Under the pieces are notes generated by a model. The model was given only the letters and a program-made list of their open reading frames with translations, searched no databases and was not told the origin of the DNA. Positions 55,373 through 64,000 of a stretch of 64,000 nucleotides of DNA are shown here, piece by piece. Source of the stretch: Athripsodes cinereus (taxonomy: Eukaryota > Arthropoda > Insecta > Trichoptera > Leptoceridae); assembly GCA_947579605.1 (NCBI GenBank), contig OX388314.1:3782001-3846000 (forward strand). Direction: 5' to 3'. Both the position numbers and the translations under genes were made by a program. Numbering within the stretch: the first letter of the stretch is position 1; every line of letters starts with the position of its first letter.

Positions 55373-58231
55373 TCAAAATACCAGCATTGTGCCTGAAATA
55401 TCTGTGTTCAAAAACTTTTTTACAATATTACAAGTGTTTATTATAATAGATTTTTGAATTTTAATGTACAAATTAACCGGTAAATCTAATTTTTGTAAAT
55501 TATTTATTAAAGATTTCGGAGTTACCCCTGTAGCTGACATGACTAAAGGTATTATATAAACGGACCTAGAATGCCAAATATTTTTTATTTCTCCTGCTAG
55601 TTCTGTATATTTACGTATTTTTTCAGCGACGGTTGTTTGTATATTATGTGTATTTGGGACAGCGATGTCGATTAGGTACGTTATTTTATTACGTTTATCA
55701 TGTAATACTAAATCGGGTCTATTATGATGTATTTGTCTATCTGTTATTATGGTTTTATCATAATAGAGCCTATAATTTTGATTTTCTAAAACCGGTTCCG
55801 GGTTGTATTTAAAATAAGGTATTACATTATTTGAGTTTAAAAGATTATGTTTAATAGCTAAATTTTGATGTATAATTTTTGCGACATGATTATGTCTATA
55901 AGTATACTCAGTTTGAGCGAGAGTGGAACAACCCGAAACTATGTGTTGAATTGTTTCCGGTTTGGCCAGACATTTTCTACACGAATCATCAATTATGTTT
56001 TGATTTTTTATAATATATTTTTGATAATTTTTTGTATTTATTACCTGATCTTGAATTGCTAGCATAAAACCCTCGGTTTCCCCATACAATTCCCCAATGG
56101 TCAACCACCTGTTTGACGCATATTTGTCAACATAAGATTGGTTGAGATCATTGAGGTGTCTAGCATGAAGTTCCTTCCTACCCCAAGATTCTAACAAAAT
56201 ATTTAAATAGTTTAATCGCGGACCTACTGTTTCGTCATTTAAATTTAAAGGTGTATGATTTTTATCGGCCTGTATTATAATTTTATGTAATATAGAATTA
56301 TTTTGTTTGTTCTTAAAAAATGTTTTAAGGGATTCTATTTGATTATTATGTAAAGAGGAAATGTTAACAATTCCTCTTCCTCCTATACTCCTAGGCAGAA
56401 CCAACCTTTCTTTCGCGGAATTTGGATGATGATACCTATTTTTTGTTAGTTGTGTTCTAATAAGTCTTTCTAATTTATCTAGATCCGTTTTAGACCATTT
56501 TATGATGCCAAATGAGTATGTTAATAATGGGATTGCCCACGCGTTTATTGCTTTTACTATGTTTTTGGCCGATAGATCACATTTAAATATTTTATTAAGT
56601 CTATCTTTAAAATCATTTGTTAATTGAGTTTTGATTAAAGAGTGATTTAAATTTTTAGATTGCGGAAAACCTAAATATTTGTATATTTCATTACTATTCA
56701 TGTTATTAATTTGATAATTAGAAACTATATCCTGACATTCTATAATTTTACCTTTTTCAATGTGTAATGTTTTACATTTATCTAGCCCAAAAGACATTCT
56801 TATGTCGTCTGAGAATTTTTTTGTTATACTCATTAGTTTTTCTAATTCGGTATCCGATTTAGCGTATATTTTTATATCGTCCATATACATTAAATGCGAT
56901 ATTTTTGTTGACGAACGAGTATTTCCGTTAATTTTGATTCCATATTTGGATTCATTTAATAAATTGGATAGAGGATTTATTGCCAAACAAAACCAAAGTG
57001 GACTTAAGGAATCTCCTTGATAGATACCTCTTTTAATAGGAATATCTTTTAGAGTTATAGATTTATTATTAAGATTTAAATTTAAATCGATATTCCACGA
57101 ACTCATTACTATTTTTAAGAAATTTATGATTGTTGGATTAATTTTATAAATTTTGAAAATTTCTATTAGCCACGAGTGAGGTACGCTATCAAATGCTTTT
57201 TGATAATCGATATAACAAATATTTAAATTACGATTACGCGTTTGTATTTGTTTAAGTATTACGGAATCTATTATTAGTTGTTCCTTACATCCCATATGAT
57301 TTTTACGACACCCTTTTTGTTCTTCAGCCAAAATTTTATTTTGCGTCACGTGATTATATATTTTATTAGTTAAGCACGATGTTAATATTTTATAAATAGT
57401 CGGTAAACACGTTATAGGTCTATATTGAGATGGATTTGTTGTATTTTGACTTTTAGGTAGCATGTATGTTAGACCTTTTGTTAAAAATTTAGGAACATTT
57501 TGCGGGTGTTGTATGAGATTTGTTAAAGAATTAGCAATATAAGGTTGTAGGGATGTGAAACGTTTATACCAGAAATTATGTATTCCGTCGCAACCCGGGG
57601 ATTTCCAGTTATGTGTATTTTTAATTACATTTTTAATTAAGTCAACGGAAATATTGGAGAATTCCATTTCGTCCACATCTGAATATCGATCAATTTCCTC
57701 ATTTATCCAATTTCCATTTTTATGCTCAATATTTTTACTCCATATGTTAGACCAAAATTGTTTTAATTCCGGTTCCGATGGTAAGCCATTATTATTTTTA
57801 TTAAAATCGATATTACTATTTAATTTTTTATAGAATTGTTTTTCATTTTTTACAAAAGAAGCGTTATCTTTTTTACGTTTAAGTTCTTTATTATACCGGC
57901 GTAATCGGCTAAATTTCGCGGCAAGTTTTTGTTTTAATATATCTAGTATTTCATTAATTTGAAAGTTTTGTATACCAGATATATTAAATCCATTATTTCG
58001 TGCTATTTTTTCAAAATATTTTATTATATTCCTACCCCGATTCCCGTTTTTAAATTCTGTGACTCTAGCAATATCTGTACGAATATTTTTTATGTTATTT
58101 TCCAAACGAATTTGCCAGTGGGGTTTTGATTTAGCTGTATTATTTTGATTATTGTTTATTATTATAAGCTTAGAGCCAATTTTTTTATGAATGGTTACCA
58201 CACTAGCATATATAAGTAAATGTAAATTCAA
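55373..58231 (-). CDS. Reverse transcriptase / restriction-like endonuclease part
   Basis: 952 codons. The first codon is TTG, not ATG, and the first internal Met is residue 189, so it is unlikely to start on its own. Residues 37-56 hold the HWQIRLE...R.DIARV block found before the RT of R4-like elements. RT motifs: WKSPGCDG (209-216), RPITCLPTIYKIL (271-283), EEQKGCRKNHMGCKEQ (303-318), motif A IDYQKAFDSVPHSW with D342 and D348, motif B RGIYQGDSLSPLWF (401-414), catalytic YMDD (449-452). Thumb: INAWAIPLLTYSFGIIKW (562-579). C-terminal CCHC knuckle: C751, C754, H763, C768. Endonuclease: RPD (838-840) and D855 in TYLIDIAVP, then KIRKYTELAGEI. All catalytic residues are present. It lies directly after the N-terminal part in the same frame. 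Confidence 0.93.
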   Translation of the reverse strand: MNLHLLIYASVVTIHKKIGSKLIIINNNQNNTAKSKPHWQIRLENNIKNIRTDIARVTEFKNGNRGRNIIKYFEKIARNNGFNISGIQNFQINEILDILKQKLAAKFSRLRRYNKELKRKKDNASFVKNEKQFYKKLNSNIDFNKNNNGLPSEPELKQFWSNIWSKNIEHKNGNWINEEIDRYSDVDEMEFSNISVDLIKNVIKNTHNWKSPGCDGIHNFWYKRFTSLQPYIANSLTNLIQHPQNVPKFLTKGLTYMLPKSQNTTNPSQYRPITCLPTIYKILTSCLTNKIYNHVTQNKILAEEQKGCRKNHMGCKEQLIIDSVILKQIQTRNRNLNICYIDYQKAFDSVPHSWLIEIFKIYKINPTIINFLKIVMSSWNIDLNLNLNNKSITLKDIPIKRGIYQGDSLSPLWFCLAINPLSNLLNESKYGIKINGNTRSSTKISHLMYMDDIKIYAKSDTELEKLMSITKKFSDDIRMSFGLDKCKTLHIEKGKIIECQDIVSNYQINNMNSNEIYKYLGFPQSKNLNHSLIKTQLTNDFKDRLNKIFKCDLSAKNIVKAINAWAIPLLTYSFGIIKWSKTDLDKLERLIRTQLTKNRYHHPNSAKERLVLPRSIGGRGIVNISSLHNNQIESLKTFFKNKQNNSILHKIIIQADKNHTPLNLNDETVGPRLNYLNILLESWGRKELHARHLNDLNQSYVDKYASNRWLTIGELYGETEGFMLAIQDQVINTKNYQKYIIKNQNIIDDSCRKCLAKPETIQHIVSGCSTLAQTEYTYRHNHVAKIIHQNLAIKHNLLNSNNVIPYFKYNPEPVLENQNYRLYYDKTIITDRQIHHNRPDLVLHDKRNKITYLIDIAVPNTHNIQTTVAEKIRKYTELAGEIKNIWHSRSVYIIPLVMSATGVTPKSLINNLQKLDLPVNLYIKIQKSIIINTCNIVKKFLNTDISGTMLVF

Positions 58232-58234
58232 AAA

Positions 58235-59350
58235 TTATATATTATCGTACAGAAATTTGTTAAATATTTTATTATTAAACTCGCAAATTAAAGACGAAAG
58301 TTTTTTAGACGAATTTAATTTTCTAAATTTGGGCCTACACATCGGATCTGTATTAGCATAAAGATTGATGTTTTCGCGTACAGAATTGATCAATTCTGTA
58401 ATATTATTATCATTCGCGACGTTATCATCTACATTATGGGTAACGTTATTTATTATTATATTATTATCATTTATTAAAGTAATCGATTCTACATTTATGT
58501 CGTCTTCTAGGCTAGTATTTAATTGTATTGTATTATTATTGTCATCATCATTATTATTTAATGGAATGTCAGGATTGTTATCGCGGTGTATGCTATCAGC
58601 CACATCTTTTTTTATTTGATCGATTATTGTTCTAGGTAGTAAATTATTACGTATTATTGATCGTCTTTGATCGGAAAGTCTTTGTTCGCTTACGTCAACT
58701 GCCGGAAAATTTTGCCTAAATACCGTATGTAAGCGTTGCCTATAACCTAATAAATTTGTTTCCAAATCCGTTACGATAAAATATTGTTGAATTATGAATT
58801 TATTAACTTCGGTTGTCCATTTTAATCTCTGCCTAGAAGTTCCTGCTTTTGTTTTTTCTGGTCTTAAGTTTGTATTTAAATTTCTATAATTTAGACCAGT
58901 TTCTATTTCTAATTGTTTTTTTATATTATTTATTTCATCAAACGTTAATACATTATTATTTTTAATATTATTTATCTGATTAGTTATTATATTTTCATTA
59001 AATTCAAAATTTGGATAGGCCGACTTCATATAATTTACAATATATTCCAGGCACAATACCAAACTAGTAGACTCAAATTTTGAAAAACGATAGTATTCAC
59101 GATACAAATCCCTGTTCATCTCGAAAGTAAATGACTGGGGTGAATACAAATTTGTCTCAATGGTTGCAGACCGTAACAACATAGAGTCGTCATTGATCTG
59201 CAAAACATTTTGACTATGTTGTTGTCTACTAGTGGTAATCGCGATAGAATCTCGTCTTTCTCGGGAAACACTTGATTCTATATTAACGGTCGCGCATGAA
59301 TCTCGGGATTCCGATGGACGAGTATCTTGATATCTTGAGTTTGACTCCAT
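58235..59350 (-). CDS. N-terminal DNA-binding-like part of the same retrotransposon
   Basis: 371 codons from ATG (59350) to TAA (58237-58235). Residues 173-250 (RQRLKWTTEVNKFIIQQYF, GYRQRLHTVFRQNFP, SEQRLSDQRRSIIRNN) resemble the Myb-like N-terminal DNA-binding segment of RLE-type elements. Residues 80-150 (RDLYREYYRF, YIVNYMKSAYPNF, ITNQINNIKNNN, EINNIKKQLE) follow the same order and look like a second, diverged copy. Residues 258-330 are Asn/Asp-rich low complexity. The TAA is followed in frame by TTT TTG and the LLIYASVVT motif that belongs to the conserved block ahead of RT, so this is most likely the front of one protein of about 1325 residues. Confidence 0.8.
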   Translation of the reverse strand: MESNSRYQDTRPSESRDSCATVNIESSVSRERRDSIAITTSRQQHSQNVLQINDDSMLLRSATIETNLYSPQSFTFEMNRDLYREYYRFSKFESTSLVLCLEYIVNYMKSAYPNFEFNENIITNQINNIKNNNVLTFDEINNIKKQLEIETGLNYRNLNTNLRPEKTKAGTSRQRLKWTTEVNKFIIQQYFIVTDLETNLLGYRQRLHTVFRQNFPAVDVSEQRLSDQRRSIIRNNLLPRTIIDQIKKDVADSIHRDNNPDIPLNNNDDDNNNTIQLNTSLEDDINVESITLINDNNIIINNVTHNVDDNVANDNNITELINSVRENINLYANTDPMCRPKFRKLNSSKKLSSLICEFNNKIFNKFLYDNI

Positions 59351-59400
59351 ATTATAAATTAAATTATTATTATATTATATAATAATATTTGACTTTTATT

Positions 59401-60092
59401 TTCTTCAGGTACTGAAGTGTGGTAAAGTGCTTTCTTGGTGGTTGAAGTCATATGATTTTAAATTTTCATCAAAACTTTTATAAAATGTCAATGAAGTAAA
59501 CTTGTTAATGTGTCAAAAATTTTTTGAATTTGTAGCTTGGAACAATTTTGATAATTAAATTATTTAAGTACTTGTGGTGTCGATTTTATTTAAGTACTTA
59601 TGAACTTGATATCATTATTTTTATTTTAAAATTTAATCTTCAATCTTGTCTTGGTTCTTGATTATAAGGATAATTAAAATTTAAATATTAAATGTCAAAT
59701 AGAATGATATTGATTGATAAATTTGTTTACATTGATAAGAATATTGTAATAATTAAATGATATATTGATTACAAATGATGAATTGAAACTTTTAGGCACT
59801 TTTATAAATAATATTATATTATAATTTGAAGCATATACTCAGAATTATATTGATTTACTTACATATATATATAGATGTAATGATGTTTATTTTGACACTT
59901 CAGTACCACTTTATAACTGTTCATATAATTATGTTTTCTTGATATTTATTATCTTGATGTGAATTATTTTTAGTCTTTTATTATAATATGGAGTTTTAAT
60001 GTATACATTTAGTGTAAATGTATTTTAATTAAATTATATCTTCAGAGATATTTTATTTAGCTTCTTATTATCGCCGTTGCTAAGGAGCAACT
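59401..60092 (-). other. Probable 5' UTR of the retrotransposon, no gene
   Basis: Very AT-rich. The 13-mer GGTACTGAAGTGT at 59408-59420 recurs inverted at 59895-59907 (ACACTTCAGTACC) with CACTTTA next to both. The 5' border of the element is not visible. Confidence 0.45.
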
Positions 60093-60140
60093 CAACAATT
60101 ATTATAATTATTATTATTATTATATTATTATTATTTTGTA
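60093..60140. repeat. (ATT)n microsatellite
   Basis: ATTATTATA/ATTATT units over about 45 bp, upstream of the retrotransposon. It could be the target of a TAA-specific insertion or simply AT-rich DNA. Confidence 0.7.
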
Positions 60141-60309
60141 TATAAATTTATACCTAAATACATACCTTTAGTGAAGAAGAGACAGCTTTTGCTTGTTTAT
60201 CTGAAAAAAAAGAATGATGTATATTAGTTTTATATAATAACTGATTTGTTTAGAGAAATATCTTAAAGGTCAGTTTTAATTTGAATTTAATCATAGTTTT
60301 ATGTACCTA

Positions 60310-60963
60310 TGTTTATTTGGGAAGTCTGTTTGCGAGGGATGGAAGATTTGATAAGGACATTGAAAGAAGAAAAGTCGCCGGTGCTAGAGTGAATGGTGCA
60401 CTTCGACCCATTGTTAGCAATAGCAGTGTGTCGAACATGGCAAAAATGCTAGTGCACAATACCATTCTGGTACCGACACTTATGTATGCAAGCGAAACTT
60501 GGACGTGGTTGAAAAAGGATGAGAGTGGAATAAATGCTGTGGAGATGCGTTCACTGAGAAGAATGGTTGGTAAAACGTTGCGAGATAGAGTGAAGAATGA
60601 GGATATCAGGAGAATGAGCGGATGTGAGAGGAGTGTTGTGGACAGAATGCGTGTAAACAAGTTGAGATGGTTTGGACATGTTGAGCGAATGCAAGATGAT
60701 AGGATGACGAAGAGGATGTATTTATCTGAAAGAAGGGGTGTGAGGAAGCGCGGACGTCCAAGAACCACGTGGCTTGATCACGTGGACCAAATTCTTAAGG
60801 ACGGACGCGTGCTGAGTAAGAGAAATCGGCTTGCATGTATGAGAAACTGGATGAATGTAGAGGAAGCGAAAGAAGTATGTAAGGATAGATCTATATGGCG
60901 TTCCGTTCTTTCTGCCTACCCCTCCTGGGACATGGCGTGAGGGTATAGTATAGTATAGTATAG
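60310..60963 (+). mobile_element. LINE-A copy, longest, TATAG-tailed, 12-bp target duplication
   Basis: TTTATGTACCTA flanks it (60298-60309 and 60964-60975). From the first base it codes for VYLGSLFARDGRFDKDIERR, VAGARVNGALRPIV, ILVPTLMYASETWTWLKKDE, VNKLRWFGHVERM, RKRGRPRTTWLDHVDQILKD and SILSAYPSWDMA-like end, without a stop. YLGS...D...DI..R and LMYASETW are the thumb region of non-LTR reverse transcriptases; RT catalytic motifs are upstream and not included. The tail is GGTATAG plus TATAG units. The clade (jockey, CR1 or RTE-like) is not settled by this piece. It is young: about 98.5% identical to the 46.7-kb copy. Confidence 0.93.
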
Positions 60964-60975
60964 TTTATGTACCTA

Positions 60976-61369
60976 CATTTGATATAAATCATTTAACCAC
61001 AAACCAAATAAATATACTAAAATATTACAATTCAAACGGAACAATCCAACTATTTGCGAATCCAATTGTCCGTAAATATTATTACTTTTGTATACTTAGA
61101 AAATAATTTTAGTATCTTTATTATTTTACTAGTTCTATGCTTGGCTTCTTGCAAGAATATTCATCAAAATAAAAAACAAAAATTATGCCACTAAAAACTT
61201 CCTGCAAAATAGCGAAAAAAATTCAAAAATATTGTTTTTAATATGGCAAGATCATTTATGGCTTAAAAAAGATTAATGATTTTATATAAGATGACAGTAA
61301 TGAAGAATGTCAAAAAATTTGGGTAATGCCCTCACACTGTCGGTAACATTTCTTTAAATAAGCTCTTCT
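60976..61369. other. No gene seen
   Basis: AT-rich; nothing recognised. Confidence 0.45.
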
Positions 61370-61605
61370 ATACCATCTCGGCATATTCCACAAGTGGGAT
61401 ACCCAGAAGACCAGCTGCATGTAATAAACGTGCAAGCTGTCCTCTCCGTGTCAATGTAAAATAAATTATTCAGAATTGGTGGTAAACCTTATCACTGAAT
61501 ATAAAATGTCTTGATTTTTTCGAACACCTGCCTTTTACAGGACACTCTTAAACTTATGGAGAAGAGTGAGAGACCAATTCTTTACCGGGTGCTCGACGAG
61601 ATATA
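61370..61605 (-). repeat. R240 copy, nearly full length
   Basis: TATACCATCTCGGCATATTC, CACAAGTGGGATACCCAGAA, CTGTCCTCTCCGTGTC, TTCGAACACCTGCCTTTTAC, AGGACACTCTTAAACTTATG and TACCGGGTGCTCGACGAGAT. All blocks are present in order. Confidence 0.82.
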
Positions 61606-61812
61606 AGATATACGTATAAATCTTTGCAACGCAATAAATCGACCAAATAAAGCAAACTGTAATTCCTCCAGTCCACAGAGCAATGCATAGTGCTGAGAAG
61701 AGAAGAGAGTGACACAGAACAAAAATATATTAATCCGAAGATAAGAACGTTCAGCTACGAGGAAATCTTCGATAAAAAGAGAGAAAAATAAAAATGTGTG
61801 ATACAAAGACTT

Positions 61813-62050
61813 CTTCCCCTTGTCCTAGTTTGGTCGGGGGCTCGTTGCGCCTATGTACCTCCTCCAGAGATCTCTGTCCACCTCTGCTTCAAGGACATCT
61901 GGCCACTCCAAACCAAGCCTTTCAACACACAAGTCTGACACCTGCCCTTGCCAGCTTCTTCTAGGGCGGCCCACCGGTCTTTTGCCCTCTCCCACAGCCT
62001 CCAAAGATCTAAGTAGTAGATTGTCAATGGGAAGAATATTTGTATGTATG
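61813..62050 (-). pseudogene. LINE C-terminal fragment with 11-bp target duplication
   Basis: Minus strand: EGKRPVGRPRRSWQGQVSDL, CVERLGLEWPDVLEAEVDRD and LWRRYIGATSPRPN then stop. The R.VGRPR..W.......W......DR..WR tail is LINE-like and differs from LINE-A and LINE-B. TACAAAGACTT flanks it (61802-61812 and 62051-62061). It is 5'-truncated with an intact short frame. Confidence 0.82.
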
Positions 62051-62061
62051 TACAAAGACTT

Positions 62062-63785
62062 ACATACATGTGTAACGGACTAAAATATATATATCTTGAT
62101 TTTTATTGAAGACAGATGATGGCCATCATAGTAGTTACTTAGCACTGGCAAATATAATGTTATTATGTCTGCTTAATGGAGGAAGTAACTTATTGTATCT
62201 TTCTGTATTCACAAAGCCGAGGAAGAATGAATAGATGGATGGATAGTTGCTAACTGTTACGGATGAGGAATTATTATGCGCGTAGAGACGAAGAACATTC
62301 AAGCAGTCAACTGTAAATATTATTATTGAATATAATAATGATGATGGTTACGTCTGATACCTACTGATGATGGAAGATGTTGTTTATTTAAAATCTTGAT
62401 AAAAGAGGATTTGATTGACTATTGAAGTAGCGTAACTTGTGAACAACTAGCCATCAATCTGGTACAGATCACATAATTATATCTCTCATAGCCATAGAAG
62501 TAAATGCATGTGATTAATATAAAAAATGAATAATATTAAAAAATGTTGCCTATTTTTTTGTCAATTTCGTCATGTGGACAAGATACTATTATATTACATT
62601 TGTCATTGTCTTTGTCGACCATGTCGTAAAGGGCCTTACGCCTTTAATATGGATATTTAATTTTTTTATTTTTATTTTATTTTATTCCTCTTAAAGGACC
62701 CAAACAGTTTAAATTAACAAATATTAACAGTCATATTCTTCCAAAAAACAAACCAATCAAGCAAGGTCCCGCAAATTACCGAAGCGTATGACGAACAAGT
62801 AAAGTTGCAAGTAAACATTTATAACACAAACTCACCCCACCCATATCAATTGCAAAAATCAAAACAAACCCCGTGAAAATGAGATATAAATTAATAAATA
62901 TTGGTCATCCCTTTCGTGGAGTGGAGATCACGCAGAGATAGAAGTTTATTCAAGATAAGATAATAAGAAGAAGGAAAGTTTCTACCTAATGATCTGATGA
63001 TGTAAAAGAAATTGCTAGCAACTTTTATCAAAATGTTCAGAGCAGAAAGGCGTGGGGAACTGCGGAGAAAGGCTTTGTTCTGTAGTGAACAAAATTGACA
63101 GATTAGTCAAGAAAGCCATCCTCTTTGTATTGGAAATATAAGACATTAAGGATGATTTCAATGTCTTTTGTTAAATTGATGATTTATAGCTTTAATCTAA
63201 CTAAAATGGTTTGGGAATCGTTTTGTAAAAACACTCTAAATTTAAGTAAAGAGTAAAATATAATACTTTTTATCTATGTAATATATTTTGAACATAATAA
63301 ATGTTTGAATAATATCTTAAAAACAAGTATATTTCAATTACACACATGTAATTTATAAGGCAATCAACAGAGGGACATTTTCCGATATGGTGTTGAAGAC
63401 ATAAACGTTGCAAATTTATCATTACCGCGTTAGACTCACTTCAATTTTCAATCATGCAATATTATATTCATTTACTTAAGTACAAACAACCTTATCTACT
63501 TACTTAATAGCCTATATTGACCTTTGCACAGAATCTCAGAGAAACTTGTATAATGAATCTTGGTATGATGAACAGAAGCAGTATACTGTTAACGACTTCA
63601 GTATAGTATTCTCTGTGGCTTGTACATATATTATATTTCCTCTTGGTGTGTTTACTAACGTTATCAACATTTCTGTAGAACATTTATAATTATGAATAGA
63701 ATAGACCACATGATGTGATAGTGTTTGGATAATACGTGAATTCAAAAAATAGTATGAAATAATAGTTATTAAATTTAAAGTAAGT
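62062..63785. other. No gene seen
   Basis: AT-rich; nothing recognised on either strand. Confidence 0.45.
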
Positions 63786-63804
63786 TAACGTTGTGATAAT
63801 TCAT

Positions 63805-64000
63805 TTTAATATAAGTTTTAAAATGTAATTATACTACAACACTTTTAATTTTCACAAATTGCCGAGCCCTCTCGCCTTGCGGCATCTTCAGAGCAAGAGT
63901 TACTTAAAACTCAATCTCATACAAGGATCTAATACAAAATCATACGTGAAATTTAAACAATGTTTTAGTATAACATTTTAAAACTTAAATTAAATAATAG
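63805..64000. mobile_element. Foldback element at the window end
   Basis: TAATATAAGTTTTAAAATGT at 63809-63828 is mirrored by ACATTTTAAAACTTAAATTA-like sequence at 63970-63993. The centre on the minus strand reads CTCTGAAGATGCCGCAAGGC then GAGAGGGCTCGGC: CTGAAGAT, a GCC/GGC hairpin, GAGA. This is the same plan as the 23.09-kb core. It may continue past the window. Confidence 0.6.

Larger units (their letters stand above)
55209..59400 (-). mobile_element. Near-complete non-LTR retrotransposon with restriction-like endonuclease (R2/R4/Dong type)
   Basis: 3' terminus GCCGCCGCGTA plus A-rich tail, fixed by comparison with copies at 25.0 and 33.0 kb. A 3' UTR of about 165 nt, an RT/endonuclease part (55373-58231) and an N-terminal part (58235-59350) follow going upstream. 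The 5' UTR may extend to about 60.09 kb, where an ATT repeat begins. The coding region is open for about 4 kb except for one TAA. Elements of this group nick DNA with the C-terminal endonuclease and copy their RNA onto the nick. Dong-type relatives insert into TAA repeats, but the 33-kb copy did not. Confidence 0.9.

Noticed and set aside
57555..57833. Plus-strand frames inside the retrotransposon (e.g. 92 codons)
   Set aside because: Shadows of the minus-strand RT gene.
60313..60768. 151-codon minus-strand frame
   Set aside because: Antisense shadow of the LINE-A coding end; no family motif on this strand.
1..64000. CRISPR arrays, operons, ribosome binding sites
   Set aside because: No regularly spaced repeats and no bacterial gene organisation; the sequence is eukaryotic.

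Overview
The window looks like repeat-rich, AT-rich, intron-poor or intergenic DNA of an animal, most likely an insect. A lepidopteran is plausible but unproven: the LINE 3' ends, tRNA-derived SINEs, piggyBac and Tc1 remnants and foldback tails are all of kinds common in moths and butterflies. I found no host gene, no exon chain with splice sites, no rRNA and no tRNA gene I would call functional. Almost every open frame is an accident of AT-rich DNA or lies in a transposon remnant. The family names used below (LINE-A, LINE-B, R240, RepC, SINE1, SINE2, T1, T2) are my own labels for repeats that recur inside the window.

The only long protein-coding unit is at 55.2-59.35 kb on the minus strand. 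It is a non-LTR retrotransposon with a restriction-enzyme-like endonuclease (R2/R4/Dong type). Its N-terminal part (371 codons) and its reverse transcriptase part (952 codons) lie in the same frame and are separated by one TAA codon, so it is probably a single-ORF element with one nonsense codon. Two 5'-truncated copies of its 3' end lie at 25.0 kb and 33.0 kb; the second has a 9-bp target duplication. A decayed fragment of a different element of this endonuclease class lies at 2.7 kb.

The rest, from left to right. 0-13 kb: decayed LINE ends, R240 copies and foldback MITEs, several nested. 13.9-15.1 kb: a deleted piggyBac-like element with a LINE end inserted in its transposase remnant. 15.5-17 kb: tRNA-like SINEs, one with a 69-base A tail. 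20.2-22.0 kb: a complete but dead Tc1-like transposon with TA target sites. 22.9-23.2 kb: a large palindrome with a hammerhead-ribozyme-like core and a 15-bp target duplication. 25-39 kb: SINE2, LINE-A, LINE-B and jockey-like fragments. 39.3-39.9 kb: a non-autonomous element with terminal inverted repeats. 43-48 kb: another foldback and a three-deep nest of retroelements. 49-55 kb: LINE-A, T1, T2 and SINE1 copies. 60-62 kb: a young LINE-A insertion, a near-full R240 copy and another LINE end with an 11-bp target duplication.

The most connected observation is between LINE-A and R240. LINE-A is a non-LTR element whose C-terminal coding region ends in TATAG or CATA repeats. R240 is a non-coding repeat of about 250 bp with more than 25 copies here. 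They share the same last ~38 bp and both make target duplications of about 12 bp. R240 therefore looks like the SINE-type parasite of LINE-A.
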